DNA of 64,000 bases. It comes from Ceratopteris richardii. Taxonomy: Eukaryota; Streptophyta; Polypodiopsida; Polypodiales; Pteridaceae. Where the stretch lies: contig CM035417.1 in NCBI GenBank assembly GCA_020310875.1, positions 87,523,440 to 87,587,439 on the forward strand, in the 5' to 3' direction. Made by a program: the position numbers and the translations under genes. A model generated the notes under the pieces. That model was not told the DNA's origin. It saw only the letters and a list, made by a program, of their open reading frames with translations, and did no database searches. This document shows positions 9,463 to 20,659 of this stretch, piece after piece. Numbering within the stretch: position 1 is the stretch's first letter; the number at the start of each line of letters is the position of its first letter.

Positions 9463-10359
9463 TGTTGCAGAGCTAAAAAGGAGCACAAAGCAGAGAAAAA
9501 GACGGGCCCCAAAATTTTTCCGATTTGGACATCATATTTTTGTATCATAATCATTCTTGTAATATATTTCCCGTTGTAAATGCACTAGAGGAGTCCTCTA
9601 GATGCATCCCCATAGAAGAGTAGAGATTTACCCATGTAAAATAGTAGGAAATTAGTCTTTTAGTGAATAAAGTGCCGGTCTCTTGTGTGAAAGGACCATT
9701 TTTAGGGCACTAGTATATAAGTCAAATGTGACTCTTTGTAAAGGACTTTTTGCCATTGTGAGAATAGAGAGCACAGAAATTCGAATTTGTGTCTTCTTCG
9801 CTCCTTATCTTCTTCTCCGTGAGCTTGTATGCATGTGTATTGCTTGGAAAGAGTGCTTGTGAGTGTTGTCTATCCATGAGAGCTATTGTTAGCTGTAGGT
9901 AAGGTGTGTGTGAGGTGTAGGAAGTGCTGAAGTGCAGGAAAGTATTTCCCGCGACTCAGTATTTTGCACATAACTTGAGGTAGGAGTGTCAGAATTGTGT
10001 GAAACTACTGCCATTGGATGCGTCTTCTCGAGAACTTCGAAACGCATATGCTAATTGCTACATTTGGAGCTCGGAGCTGGGAGAAAAGTCCAAAATACCG
10101 ACGGCTGCTGCACCAAGTATCGTTTCGCCATAACCAACAGTTGAAGCTTGTTTGGATAAGTCTTTGTCACATTTACACTCTTTGAGTAGTTCATTTGCAT
10201 TGATCATTACATGATTGCATGTCCTCATACACTCGGTTAGGGTTCGCATACTCTTTGGATTGATAATTAAAAGCGTGTATCCCCACTATATGCACTTGAG
10301 AGGGGATTGAGGTATAGTCTCTTTCTCCGCAAGTCCCTAAGTTGATGCTTAGGTCAACA
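9463..10359 (+). repeat. 3' LTR of element A
   Basis: 897 bp, starting TGTTG and ending CAACA, a perfect 5-bp terminal inverted repeat. It has a TATA-like box and an AATAAA-like GAATAAAG near 9665. At 10360 the sequence changes abruptly to copia copy 2 RNase H. It shows no obvious similarity to the LTRs of B and C, so A is a different subfamily. Confidence 0.85.
9714..9721 (+). promoter_or_regulatory. TATA-like box in LTR of A
   Basis: TATATAAG about 250 bp into the LTR, preceded by CACTAG. A plausible U3 promoter by position and sequence only. Confidence 0.5.
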
Positions 10360-12949
10360 GGTACCAAGCATGAAGCAAAAACCACTGGTGGACACACGAG
10401 TGTCATAGAAACCAACCCAATCTGAGTCAGAAAAAGCATGCAAATCTGGCGGTAGTGATCCCCCCTTGGGATAAAACAACCCAAGTAGCCTAGTACCACT
10501 CAAGTAGTGAAAGATGCGCTTAACCACTTTCCAATGCGTGACTCCTGGGCAATGCATAAACCTGCTCATCTGTGAGACAGCAAGCTGAATATCTGGCTGA
10601 GTAATGCATAAGTAAATCAAGCATCCAACAGCCTGCTGATAGAGAACAGCATCAAATGCATCTCCAGCATCATGAAGACTCAATCGTAAACCTGTCTCCA
10701 TAGGAGTGGCAATAGGCTTACAGTCTTCAAGGCCAAAACGCTGCAATAATGTGTCAATATATTTCGTTTTACACAAAGCCATTCCACCATCAACGTGCAT
10801 AAACTGAATGCCCAAATAGTGATGCAAATGCCCCAAATCAGACATCTCAAATGAGGCATGCAAATCAGCCTTAAAATCAGCAATATGTGTCTCAATAGGA
10901 CCAGTCAGTAGCATGTCATCAACATAGACAACAATGATCAGAAGCACATCATTAACACGTTTAACATATAAGGTGCTTTCAGTTGGACTGTTCTCAAAAC
11001 CATGTGCAATCAGATAGGCATGTATCTTCTCATACCAAGCACGTGGTGCTTTCTTTAAACCATATAATGCCTTCTTTAACCTGCAAACCTGGTTTTCATG
11101 CCCTTTCTCCACAAAGCCACGGGGCTGAAAAACATACACTTCTTCATGCAAGTCACCATTCAGAAATGCTGTTTTAATGTCCAACTGATGTACATTCCAA
11201 CCATGATGGGCTGCAAGTGCAGAAATGCTCCGAACAGTAGTCATACGGCATGTAGGTGCAAAGGTCTCATCAAAATCAATGCCTCTTTCCTGTGCATAAC
11301 CCTTTGCAACAAGCCTAGCCTTATACCTGTCAATTGTACCATCAGGTTGACGCTTTAGCTTGTATACCCACTTAGTGCCAATGGCCTTCTTGCCAGGAGG
11401 CAAGTCACATAAAGACCATGTACCATTCTTCATTATAGCATCATATTCAGATTGCATAGCAACCATCCAATTTTCTGAATTTTGTGCTTCATCAAAAGAA
11501 ACAGGCTCATTCTCATCACAGAGACTAGATGTAGCCATAGCATAGCAATCTGATGCAAAGGAGGCACTATGAGAGCCTGAACGAGTACGATATGACAAAT
11601 GTGCATCTAATTTGCTGTCACGCAAAGTCTGCACCAGCCACTTTGGCATAGTTTTTGCCTGCTCAATATCAGCTCTCTCATCAACAAGTGCATCATGTAA
11701 ATCTGCATCAGAAATGGAATGATCTACATCATCATATGAAACCTGCAAAGGCTGAGATGTTTCCTCATTAGGACCAGCACTAGCCTGTCCACCTATAAAA
11801 AGAGGCATCAAAGTATCATACATGTCTTTGGAGCTAACAGATGTCTCCTTAGTACATGAAAGCAATGGATGAATAGCATCTTCCACAAAGATAACATCAC
11901 GGCTAACCAGAATGCGTTTAGTCTGTGCATGATACAGATGATAGCCTTTACTTTCAGAACTATACCCAACAAAAATACATTTTACTGCCTTATCATCCAA
12001 TTTTTTGCGATTTTGTTCAGGCACTAATGCATATGCTAAACAACCAAAAACACGCAGATGAGCAACAGATGGCTTGCGGTCATGCCAAGCCTCATATGGA
12101 GTGATAGACTGCAACGCTTTAGTGGGACACCTGTTCAGTACATATGTTGCACACATGACAGCCTCAAGCCAGAAACTATGTGGTAAAGCCTGACTTTTGA
12201 CCATGCACCTCGCCATTTCCATGAGTGACCTATTCTTTCGTTTAGCAACTCCATTCTGTTGAGGTGTATACGGCACTGTACATTGGTGTTTTATCCCACG
12301 TTCAGCCGGAAATGCATTAAAATCTGAAGACATATATTCCCCCCCTCGATCAGAACGGAGGGTGCCCATTTTACATGCTGACAGATTTTCAGCCAAAACC
12401 AAAAACTGTTTGAAGCACATGAACACTTCGGACTTTGCTTTGAGTGGATATACCCATGCATGCCTGGAAAAATCATCAATGAAATTCATGAAGTAAAGGT
12501 AATTTCGAAAAGAGGGTGTCTGCATAGGACCACAGACATCACTATGTACAAGCTGCAATTTCTGCGTAGCCCAAACACATACATCTTTTGGAAAGGAAGA
12601 ACGCTGCATTTTTCCCAAAATACAGCCTTCACAAACATGTTTTCCAGGTGCCTCAAGTTTGGGCAAAGAGGACACCATTTCAGATTTCTGGAGGCGTAGC
12701 AAACTAGCAAAATTCAGATGACCAAAGCGTGCATGCCAAAGCTTTGCATCTGACATAGCCTGAGAATCATGAACTGCACATGTCGAATCATTCACAGATC
12801 TTTCATAGTCTATGAGCTTATACAACCCACGACATATGATGCCAGAAGTAAAAATCACATCACCATTTGAGAGATCATGGACTGTACACCTGTCATCAAC
12901 GAATTTCACAACCAAGCCAATCTTGGCTAATGCAGAAACTGATAACAGG
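10360..12949 (-). pseudogene. copia pol, copy 2: integrase-RT-partial RNase H
   Basis: About 860 codons open without a stop. In order along the minus strand: GAG-pre-integrase H2C2 zinc region (HARFGH ... CEGC), integrase core with HSDVCGP and SDRGGEY, RT with YVDD (near 10917), and RNase H up to the DSDW and FCFML motifs, where the frame hits the gypsy LTR. The catalytic Glu of the integrase (usually QNGVAERKN) reads Lys here (AKRKN, codon at 12241-12243), so this integrase should be inactive. Upstream it was joined to the gag-protease part at 17929-19219 before copy 1 inserted. Confidence 0.9.
12945..12949. repeat. target-site duplication of copia copy 1, left
   Basis: ACAGG, identical to 17929-17933 on the other side of copy 1. 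Confidence 0.95.
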
Positions 12950-13179
12950 TGTTGGAGATAGACGTCTGCAGAAGCACGCGAACAGCACAAGGAAGAAGAA
13001 GAAGCTTGGAGCACAACACACAAGACTGAATGTATTACTAGAGAATGTACAAAGATAAGTATCCCATTAAGGCAATAGGCGTATATACAAGCCGGGGGAA
13101 AAAAACCTCCTAAAGAGGGAAAAAAGTGCCCCGGCGGTCCTAGAGTGTTCAGACACATCACTACCTAAATATATCAACA
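12950..13179 (-). repeat. 3' LTR of copia copy 1
   Basis: 230 bp, TGTTGGAG...ATCAACA. Near-identical to 17699-17928 and 19539-19769. Confidence 0.95.
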
Positions 13180-13192
13180 AATCCCCCCTGGG
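13180..13192 (-). other. polypurine tract of copia copy 1
   Basis: On the minus strand CCCAGGGGGGATT lies directly before the 3' LTR. Confidence 0.75.
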
Positions 13193-13253
13193 AGTGATGC
13201 AGTGAACAAGGAGCTGGCACTCATGTATAAGGAAGTGCCAAGCTATGTGGAAA

Positions 13254-16127
13254 TCACTCCACAAAAGGAAGTAAGCCCAAAGCTTTGCGGAAAGCTTCAA
13301 ACTTCTCCCTAGGCAGAGCCTTCATGAAAAGGTCTGCAATGTTCTCCTGCGTGGGCACATATGCCAAGCTGATCTCCCCAGCAGAGAACCTCTCCCTGAC
13401 ATAGTGATAATGCACCTCAATGTGCTTAGTGCGAGCATGGAACACAGGGTTCCTCGCAACTTCCAATGCGCTCTGACTGTCAGTGAAGATGGTGGTGGCG
13501 GAAGACTGGCCAACACCCAAATCAGCCATAAGGCGTCTAAGCCACACACACTCAACAGTAGCTGTGAAAGCTGCCCTATACTCAGCCTCACAACTGGAGG
13601 TGGCCACAATAGGCTGCTTCTTGCTCAACCAAGATATACATGAGCTACCAAGCATGAAGCAAAAACCACTGGTGGACACACGAGTGTCATAGCAACCAGC
13701 CCAATCTGAGTCAGAAAAAGCATGCAAATCTGGCGGTAGTGATCCCCCCTTGGGATAAAACAACCCAAGTAGCCGAGTACCACTCAAGTAGCGAAAGATG
13801 CGCTTAACCACTTTCCAATGCGTGACTCCTGGTCAATGCATAAACCTGCTCATCTATGAGACAACAAACTGAATATCTGGCCGAGTAATGCATAAGTAAA
13901 TCAAGCATCCAACAGCCTGCTGATAGAGAACAGCATCAAATGCATCTCCAGCATCATGAAGACTCAATCGTAAACCTGTCTCCATAGGAGTGGCAATAGG
14001 CTTACAGTCTTCAAGGCCAAAACACTGCAATAATGTGTCTATATATTTTGTTTGACACAAAGCCATTCCACCATCAACATGCATAAACTGAATGCCCAAA
14101 TAGTGATGCAAATGCCCCAAATCAGACATCTCAAATGAGGCATGCAAATCAACCTTAAAATCAGCAATATGTGTCTCAATAGGACCAGTGAGCAGCATGT
14201 CATCAACATAGACAACAATGATCAGAAGCACATCATTAGCACGCTTAACATATAAGGTGCTTTCAGTTGGACTATTCTCAAAACCATGTGCAATCAGATA
14301 GGCATGTATCTTCTCATACCAAGCACGTGGTGCTTGCTTTAAACCATATAATGCCTTCTTTAACCTGCAAACCTGGTTTTCATGCTTTTTCTGCACAAAG
14401 CCACGGGGCTGAAAAACATACACTTCTTCATGCAAGTCACCATTCAGAAATGCTGTTTTAATGTCCAACTGATGTACATTCCAACCATGATGGGCTGCAA
14501 GTGCACAAATGCTGCGAACAGTAGTCATACGGCATGTAGGTGCAAAGGTCTCATCAAAATCAATGCCTCTTTCCTGTGCATAACCCTTTGCAACAAGCCT
14601 AGCCTTATACCTGTCAACTATACCATCAGGTTTACGCTTCAGCTTGTATACCCACTTAGTGCCAATGGCCTTCTTTCCAGGAGGCAAGTCACATAAAGAC
14701 CATGTACCATTCTTCATTATAGCATCATATTCAGATTGCATAGCAGCCATCCAATTTTCTGAATTTTGTGCTTCATCAAAAGAAACAGGCTCATTCTCAT
14801 CACAGAGACTAGATGCAGCCATAGCATAGCAATCTGATGCAAAGGAGGCACTATGAGAGCCTGAACGAGTACGATATGACAAAGGTGCATCTAATTTGTT
14901 GTCACGCAAAGTCTGCACCAGCCATTTTGGCATAGTTTTTGCCTACTCAATATCAGCTCTCTCATCAATAAGTGCATCATGTAAATCTGCATCAGAAATG
15001 GAATGATCTGCATCATCATATGAAACCTGCAAAGGTTGAGAAGTTGCCTCATTAGGACCAGCACTAGCCTGTCCACCTGTAAAAAGAGGCATCAAAGTAT
15101 CATACATGTCTTTGGAGCTAATAGATGTCTCCTTAGTACATGAAAGCAATGGCTGAATAGCATCTTCCACAAAGACAACATCACGGCTAACCAGAATGCG
15201 TTTAGTCTGTGGATGATACAGACGATAGCCTTTACTTTTAGAACTGTACCCAACAAAAATACATTTCACTGCCTTATCATCCAATTTTCTACGATTTTGT
15301 TCAGGCACTAATGCATATGCCAAACAACCAAAAACACGCAGATGAGCAACAGATGGCTTGCGGTCATGCCAAGCCTCATATGGAGTGATAGACTGCAACG
15401 CTTTAGTGGGACACCTGTTCAGTACATATGCTGCACACATGAGAGCCTCAAGCCAGAAACTATGTGGTAAAGCCTGACTTTTGACCATGCACCTCGCCAT
15501 CTCCATGAGTGACCTGTTCTTTCATTCAGCAACTCCATTCTGTTGAGGTGTATACGGCACTGTACACTGGTGTTTTATCCCACGTTCAACCAGAAATGCA
15601 TTAAAATCTGAAGACATATATTGCCCCCCCCTCAATCAGAACGGAGGGTGCCCATTTTACATGCTGACAGCTTTTCAGCCAAAACCAAAAACTGTTTGAA
15701 GCACATGAACACTTCGGACTTTGCTTTGAGTGGATATACCCATGCATGCCTGGAAAAATCATCAATGAAAGTCACGAAGTAAAGGTAATTTCCAAAAGAG
15801 GGTGTCTGCATAGGACCACAGACATCACTATGTACAAGCTGCAATTTCTCTGTAGCCCGAACTGAACCATCTTTTGGAAAGGAAGAACGCTGCATTTTGC
15901 CCAAAATACAACCTTCACAAACATGTTTTCCAGGTGCCTCAAGTTTGTACAAAGAGGACACCATTTCAGATTTCTGCAGGCGTAACAAACTAGCAAAATT
16001 CAGATGACCAATAGCTTTGCATCTGACATAGCCTGAGAATCATGAACTGCACATGCCGAATCATTCACAGATCTTTCATAGTTTATGAGCTTATACAGCC
16101 CACGACATAAAATGCCAGAAGCAATAA
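13254..16127 (-). pseudogene. copia pol, copy 1: integrase-RT-RNase H, broken
   Basis: Same protein as copy 2, but complete at the RNase H end (stop at 13254). It is in pieces: a short deletion near 16150 joins the protease end to the middle of the protein out of frame, there is a small deletion near 16015 and a C-run indel near 15625, and stops occur at 15522-15524 (TGA), 14943-14945 (TAG) and 13854-13856 (TAG). The integrase Glu is kept here (GAA, 15525-15527) and the next codon is the TGA. RT keeps YVDD. At each of the three stops copy 2 has a sense codon (CGA or CAG), so the stops look like C-to-T transitions. Confidence 0.9.
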
Positions 16128-17423
16128 TCACATCGCCATTTGAGAGATCCCTGGCACAAATAAAGCATCTGACAAAGTGAAAGAACTACCATCAGCAGTA
16201 GTCAGAATGATCTTACCAACTCCCATAACAGGATAAGAGGAGTTATTGGCGCATGTGACAGTATTCCCTGTAGGGACAGGCTCGAGTGAAGAGAAGAAAT
16301 TGCGCTGCGAGGTAATATGTTTGGTCGCCCCACTGTCAAAGTACCAAACATCTGAGTCTACTGCAGACATGCACTGATCATGAGAAGATGGGTCAAAACT
16401 GCAGACAGTAGTAAACGCCCATTCTTCTTCCTGCACAAGATTTGCAGACTCTGTTTTTGGTGTAGAGGCCTCTGCAACAACCATTCCAGCCTCTTTCTTC
16501 TTTGCCTCTTTAGCAGCCAGTTTTGGACAGTTCTTTATAATATGATCATTTCCTTTACAGTACGTGCAGAACAATTTCTGCTTTTCTGATTTCTTTTCAT
16601 CTTTATCTTGGTTCTTCGATTGTGCAGCATTTGCAGATTTCTGCTTACTAGTAGAAGAGCTCCATTTACCTTTGCCCTTCTGACTAGCCAGGAAAGCTTG
16701 ATCTGCAACACGCATAATGGACCTATTTTGCCTGGACTGATCTTCCTTCAACAGAACAGAGACTAATTCCTCAAATGACAAGGCATTCGGATTGCCTTTC
16801 ATCATCAACCGAAGAGTAGAGGCAAAACTCTGATATGAATCAGGAAGACCATTCAGAACGGTCTGCACAAGTGAGCTATCTGGTATAACCTCATCAGCAG
16901 AAATAAATTGTTCCTTCAGGTCTTTGATCTTTGTAAGAAAACTGTCCATAGAATCACCTTCATTCATGTGCTCACTCTCCAACTGTTTTCGGAGGTAAGC
17001 AACACGAGCCTCATTCCTAGCCTGGTACAAAGTGGTAAGTGTATCCCAAGCATCCTTTGCTGTTCTGCAAGAGCGAATGTGAGGAATAATGGCACGTTTG
17101 ACAGAGAAGGCTATCAATGCATGTGCCTGGGCATCTCTGCCATCCCAACGAATCTGCTCTACAGTAGGTGCAACAGAAACAACAGCACGAACAAGAATCT
17201 GCGGAATATCATCTTCGATACCATCTTCATCAGCTCCAACACCTCTATTTGCAGTACCTGTCGTTACAGGTATAACAAGACGTCTTTCAACACCCTGTAC
17301 AATGTTCCACAATCCTTTTGCAACCAGTACATGTCGCATCATATAAGCCCATAATGGGTAGTTGGTACCATCCAACTTATCCTCAACAGCCAACATACGG
17401 AATACATCACTGCTTTCAGCCAT
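16128..17423 (-). CDS. copia gag and protease start, copy 1
   Basis: 431 codons from ATG at 17423. N-terminal copia Gag (UBN2-type) with DGTNYPLW near residue 20 and an AWDTL..LY motif near 130-135. A CCHC zinc knuckle (C-TY-C-KGND-H-IIKN-C) sits near residue 285, followed by a basic and acidic linker and the retropepsin DSGA with TKHIT near residue 365. The frame ends just after the FVPGI motif because of the deletion near 16150. Gag packages the element RNA; the protease would cleave the polyprotein. Confidence 0.9.
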   Translation of the reverse strand: MAESSDVFRMLAVEDKLDGTNYPLWAYMMRHVLVAKGLWNIVQGVERRLVIPVTTGTANRGVGADEDGIEDDIPQILVRAVVSVAPTVEQIRWDGRDAQAHALIAFSVKRAIIPHIRSCRTAKDAWDTLTTLYQARNEARVAYLRKQLESEHMNEGDSMDSFLTKIKDLKEQFISADEVIPDSSLVQTVLNGLPDSYQSFASTLRLMMKGNPNALSFEELVSVLLKEDQSRQNRSIMRVADQAFLASQKGKGKWSSSTSKQKSANAAQSKNQDKDEKKSEKQKLFCTYCKGNDHIIKNCPKLAAKEAKKKEAGMVVAEASTPKTESANLVQEEEWAFTTVCSFDPSSHDQCMSAVDSDVWYFDSGATKHITSQRNFFSSLEPVPTGNTVTCANNSSYPVMGVGKIILTTADGSSFTLSDALFVPGISQMAM

Positions 17424-17681
17424 GGCCGGTGACTAAAATACCTTGATGCAGAAAATTGACTGTATCTCAAAAAGTTGAACAGGACTGCCTAGACGAGTTC
17501 TACTAGACCTGTAGCAGACTTCGAGACGCTTAAACTGGCAAACAGAAACTGGTATATACCTTTGGCACAAAAGGACAAAATAGGCTGCACAAGCACTGTG
17601 ATAGTGCGTTCGGAGGCCGAAACGAGCGAATCTAAGACTGCAAACGGAGGAGTGTCGACGGCGCCCTAGAAGAAGCGACGA

Positions 17682-17696
17682 CCTGCTCTGATACCA
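17682..17696 (-). other. primer-binding site, copia copy 1 (tRNA-iMet)
   Basis: Minus-strand TGGTATCAGAGCAGG two bases inside the 5' LTR, the standard plant initiator-Met primer site. Confidence 0.95.
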
Positions 17697-17698
17697 AC

Positions 17699-17928
17699 TG
17701 TTGGAGATAGACGTCTACGGAAGCACGCGAACAGCACAAGGAAGAAGAAGAAGCTTGGAGCACAACACACAAGACTGAATGTATTACTAGAGAATGTACA
17801 AAGATAAGTAGCCCATTAGGGAAATAGGCGTATATACAAGCCGGGGGAAAAAAACCTCCTAAAGAGGGAAAAAAGTGCCCCGACAGTCCTAGAGTGTTCA
17901 CACACATCACTACCTAAATATATCAACA
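17699..17928 (-). repeat. 5' LTR of copia copy 1
   Basis: 230 bp, TGTTGGAG...ATCAACA. It is followed at 17929-17933 by the right copy of the ACAGG target duplication. Confidence 0.95.
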
Positions 17929-17933
17929 ACAGG
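17929..17933. repeat. target-site duplication of copia copy 1, right
   Basis: ACAGG, matching 12945-12949. Confidence 0.95.
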
Positions 17934-19219
17934 TTCTTTTTTATCCCTGGCACAAATAACGCATCTGACAAAGTGAAAGAACTACCATCAGCAGTAGTCA
18001 GAATGATCTTACCAACTCCCATAACAGGATAAGAGGAGTTATTGGCGCATGTGACAGTATTCCCTGTAGGGGTAGGCTCGAGTGAAGAGAAGAAACTGCG
18101 CTGCGAGGTAATATGTTTGGTCACCCCACTGTCAAAGTACCAAACATTTGAGTCTACTACAGACATGCACTGATCATGAGAAGATGGGTCAAAACTGCAG
18201 ACAGTAGTAAATGCCCATTCTTCTTCCTGCACAAGATTTGCAGACTTTGTTTTTGGTGTAGAGGCCTCTGCAACAACCATTCCAGCCTCTTTCTTCTTTG
18301 CCTCTTTAGCAGCCAATTTTGGACACTTCTTTATAATATGATCATTTCCTTTACAGTACTTGCAGAACAATTTCTGCTTTTCTGATTTCTTCTCATCTTT
18401 ATCCTGGTTCTTTGATTGTGCAGCATTTGCAGATTTCTGCTTACTAGTAGAAGAGCTCCATTTTCCTTTGCCCTTCTGACTAGCCAGGAAAGCTTGATCT
18501 GCAACACGCATAATGGACCTGTTCTGTCTGGACTGATCTTCCTTCAACAGAACAGAGACTAATTCCTCAAATGACAAGGCATTCGGATTGCCTTTCATCA
18601 TCAACCGAAGAGTAGAGGCAAAACTCTGATATGAATCAGGAAGACCATTCAGAACGGTCTGCACAAGTGAGCTATCTGGTATAACCTCATCAGTAGAAAT
18701 CAATTGTTCCTTCAGGTCTTTGATCTTTGTAAGAAAACTGTCCATAGAATCACCTTCATTCATGTGCTCACTCTCCAACTATTTTTGGAGGTAAGCAACA
18801 CGAGCCTCATTCCTAGCCTGGTACAAAGTGGTAAGTGTATCCCAAGCATCCTTTACTGTTCTGCAAGAGCGAATGTGAGGAATAATGGCACGTTTGACAG
18901 ACAAAGCTATCAATGCATGTGCCTGGGCATCTCTGCCATCCCAACGAATCTGCTCTGCAGTAGGTGCAACAAAAAGAGCAGCACGAAAAGGAATCTGTGG
19001 AATATCATCTTCGACACCATCTTCATCAGCTCCAGCACCTGTATTTGTAGTACCTATAGCCGCAGGTGTAACATGACGTCTTTCAACACCCTACACAATG
19101 CTCCAGAGTCCTTTTGCAACCAGTACATGTCGCATCATATAAGCCCATAACGGGTAGTTGGTACCATCCAACTTATCCTCAACAGCCAACATACGGAATA
19201 CATCAGTGCTTTCAGCCAT
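17929..19219 (-). pseudogene. copia gag and protease start, copy 2
   Basis: Starts at ATG 19219 with the same Gag as copy 1, including the CCHC knuckle (C-KY-C-KGND-H-IIKK-C). In-frame TAG stops lie at 19091-19093 and 18779-18781, each where copy 1 reads CAG. The protease motif reads DSGV instead of DSGA. The frame runs into the insertion point of copy 1 and continues at 12949. Confidence 0.9.
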
Positions 19220-19521
19220 GGCCGGTGACTAAAATACCTTGATGCAGAAAATTGACTGTATCTCAAAAAGTTGAACGGAACTGCCCAGACGAGTTCTGCT
19301 AGACCTGTAGCAAACTTCGAGACGCTTAAACTGGCGAACAAAAACTGGTATATACCTTTGTCACAAAAGGACGAAATAGCCTGCACAAGCGCTACGATAG
19401 TGCGTTCGGAGGCCGAAACGAGCTCAGATCTCGGAAACACCCTAAGTATGCTCACCAAATTTCGTGCGAATCTGAGACTGCAAACGGAGTAGTGTCGACG
19501 GCACCCTAGAAGAAGCGACGA

Positions 19522-19536
19522 CCTGCTCTGATACCA
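19522..19536 (-). other. primer-binding site, copia copy 2 (tRNA-iMet)
   Basis: Minus-strand TGGTATCAGAGCAGG beside the 5' LTR. Confidence 0.95.
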
Positions 19537-19538
19537 AT

Positions 19539-19769
19539 TGTTGGAGATAGACGTCTGCGGAAGCACGCGAACAGCACAAGGAAGAAGAAGAAGCTTGGAG
19601 CACAAACACACAATACTGAATGTATTACTAGAGAATGTACAAAGATTAGTAGCCCATTAGGGCAATAGGCATATATACAAGTTGGGGGAAAAAAACCTCC
19701 TAAAGAGGGAAAAAAGTGCCCAGGCGGTCCTAGTGTGTTCACACACATCACTACCTAAATATATCAACA
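19539..19769 (-). repeat. 5' LTR of copia copy 2
   Basis: 231 bp, same family as the LTRs of copy 1, with a few substitutions and one 1-bp insertion. Confidence 0.95.
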
Positions 19770-19930
19770 GTCTATTATGGATCAAAAGAAAAACTTGTAG
19801 GGGTTACTAGGAAGAACTTTAGCCTTCATTTAGTTGTCAACACTTACTACACTGCTCTCACCCCCATCCACTAAGTAAACACCCAACCAAGTCTTGTGAG
19901 AGACAGATCTTGCTCTTTTGGGCCTAAGCC

Positions 19931-20260
19931 CTATCGCTCTTCATCACTCTCTTTGTCGGTGTCCTCCGTTTGTGGTGATGGCACATTTGGCATGCCCAAT
20001 GCAAACCTAAAAATTTCTTCTTCACACTCGTCCACCTCCTCTTGGTCTCTTCGACTAATCAATTCTTGCTAAAGGTCTTCCACTCCTCCTAGTAAAAACT
20101 TTTCTTGAAGCCACATCAAATAATGAATGGAACAATCACGGTGCCCTACCCCTGACATACAACATAGTGCCAACATATTGATTATAGTAGTACCATCAAA
20201 TGTGTAAGGGTATTTATAGTCAATCCGGATACAACATAATGTAAAACAACCTCTGGATTA
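19931..20260 (-). pseudogene. unassigned coding remnant
   Basis: About 105 codons of protein-like sequence on the minus strand with one internal TAG (20069-20071), ending in TAG at 19931-19933. Visible features are a Cys-rich, hydrophobic N-terminal half (around YTFDGTT and MLALCCMSG), a GVEDL motif, then an acidic C-terminal part with RRDQEEVDECEEE. No family recognised. It could be part of an unknown transposon gene or host gene. Confidence 0.35.
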
Positions 20261-20299
20261 AACGATTATAAATTTAGAACTTTTTAGGTTCAATATAAT

Positions 20300-20359
20300 G
20301 TCTTAGTAGTATACCACTGATTTAGCAGATCACTAGTACACCATTGATTTAGCAGATCA
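20300..20359. repeat. short direct repeat
   Basis: A 20-bp sequence containing TTGATTTAGCAGATCACTA-like units occurs twice, about 24 bp apart, in otherwise featureless DNA. Confidence 0.6.
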
Positions 20360-20659
20360 CTATTGATAGATCAATTGCGACTCACCCCGAATTAATAGAA
20401 AGCATGCAACACACCTTTTATATGTTAGGATTTTTCAATATAAGTCGTAATTTAATCACTTGTTTCTTTACTTTCCGAAGTAAATTCGATCAATATATTA
20501 AAAATAGCATGCAGACATGGATTATCTTTAGCGCTTACATTTAGAATTCAACACAGTGTACACAATTGAAAATGATCTTCCATTAATGATTCTGTAGCAC
20601 AACATCAAAAATTGCAACAAATCCGTGGATTACACAATCTGTTCATTGGTGTTCTCTCT

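Larger units (their letters stand above)
1..10359 (+). mobile_element. Ty3/gypsy LTR retrotransposon A (5' part outside window)
   Basis: The internal region runs from the left edge to 9462 and a 3' LTR follows. Order seen: pol, ORF2, ORF3, ORF4, a 0.76-kb noncoding stretch, polypurine tract, LTR. The order RT-RNase H-integrase puts it in Ty3/gypsy (Metaviridae). gag, the first protease and the 5' LTR must lie to the left of the window. Its right border falls inside the RNase H of copia copy 2, so A seems to have inserted there. Confidence 0.9.
12950..17928 (-). mobile_element. Ty1/copia element, copy 1 (complete ends, nested)
   Basis: About 4.98 kb with two LTRs of 230 bp, an initiator-tRNA-Met primer site, a polypurine tract and a perfect 5-bp target duplication ACAGG. 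I count about 8 differences between its LTRs (roughly 3.5 percent). Its genes are broken by stops and indels, so it is no longer autonomous. Confidence 0.95.
10360..19769 (-). mobile_element. Ty1/copia element, copy 2 (interrupted host copy)
   Basis: Minus-strand element: 5' LTR at 19539-19769, primer site, gag to 17929, then interrupted by copy 1 (12950-17928) and resuming at 12949 with integrase, RT and part of RNase H down to 10360. Reading across the interruption restores the copia protease-to-integrase order. The 3' end, including the rest of RNase H and the 3' LTR, is cut off by gypsy element A. Confidence 0.9.
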
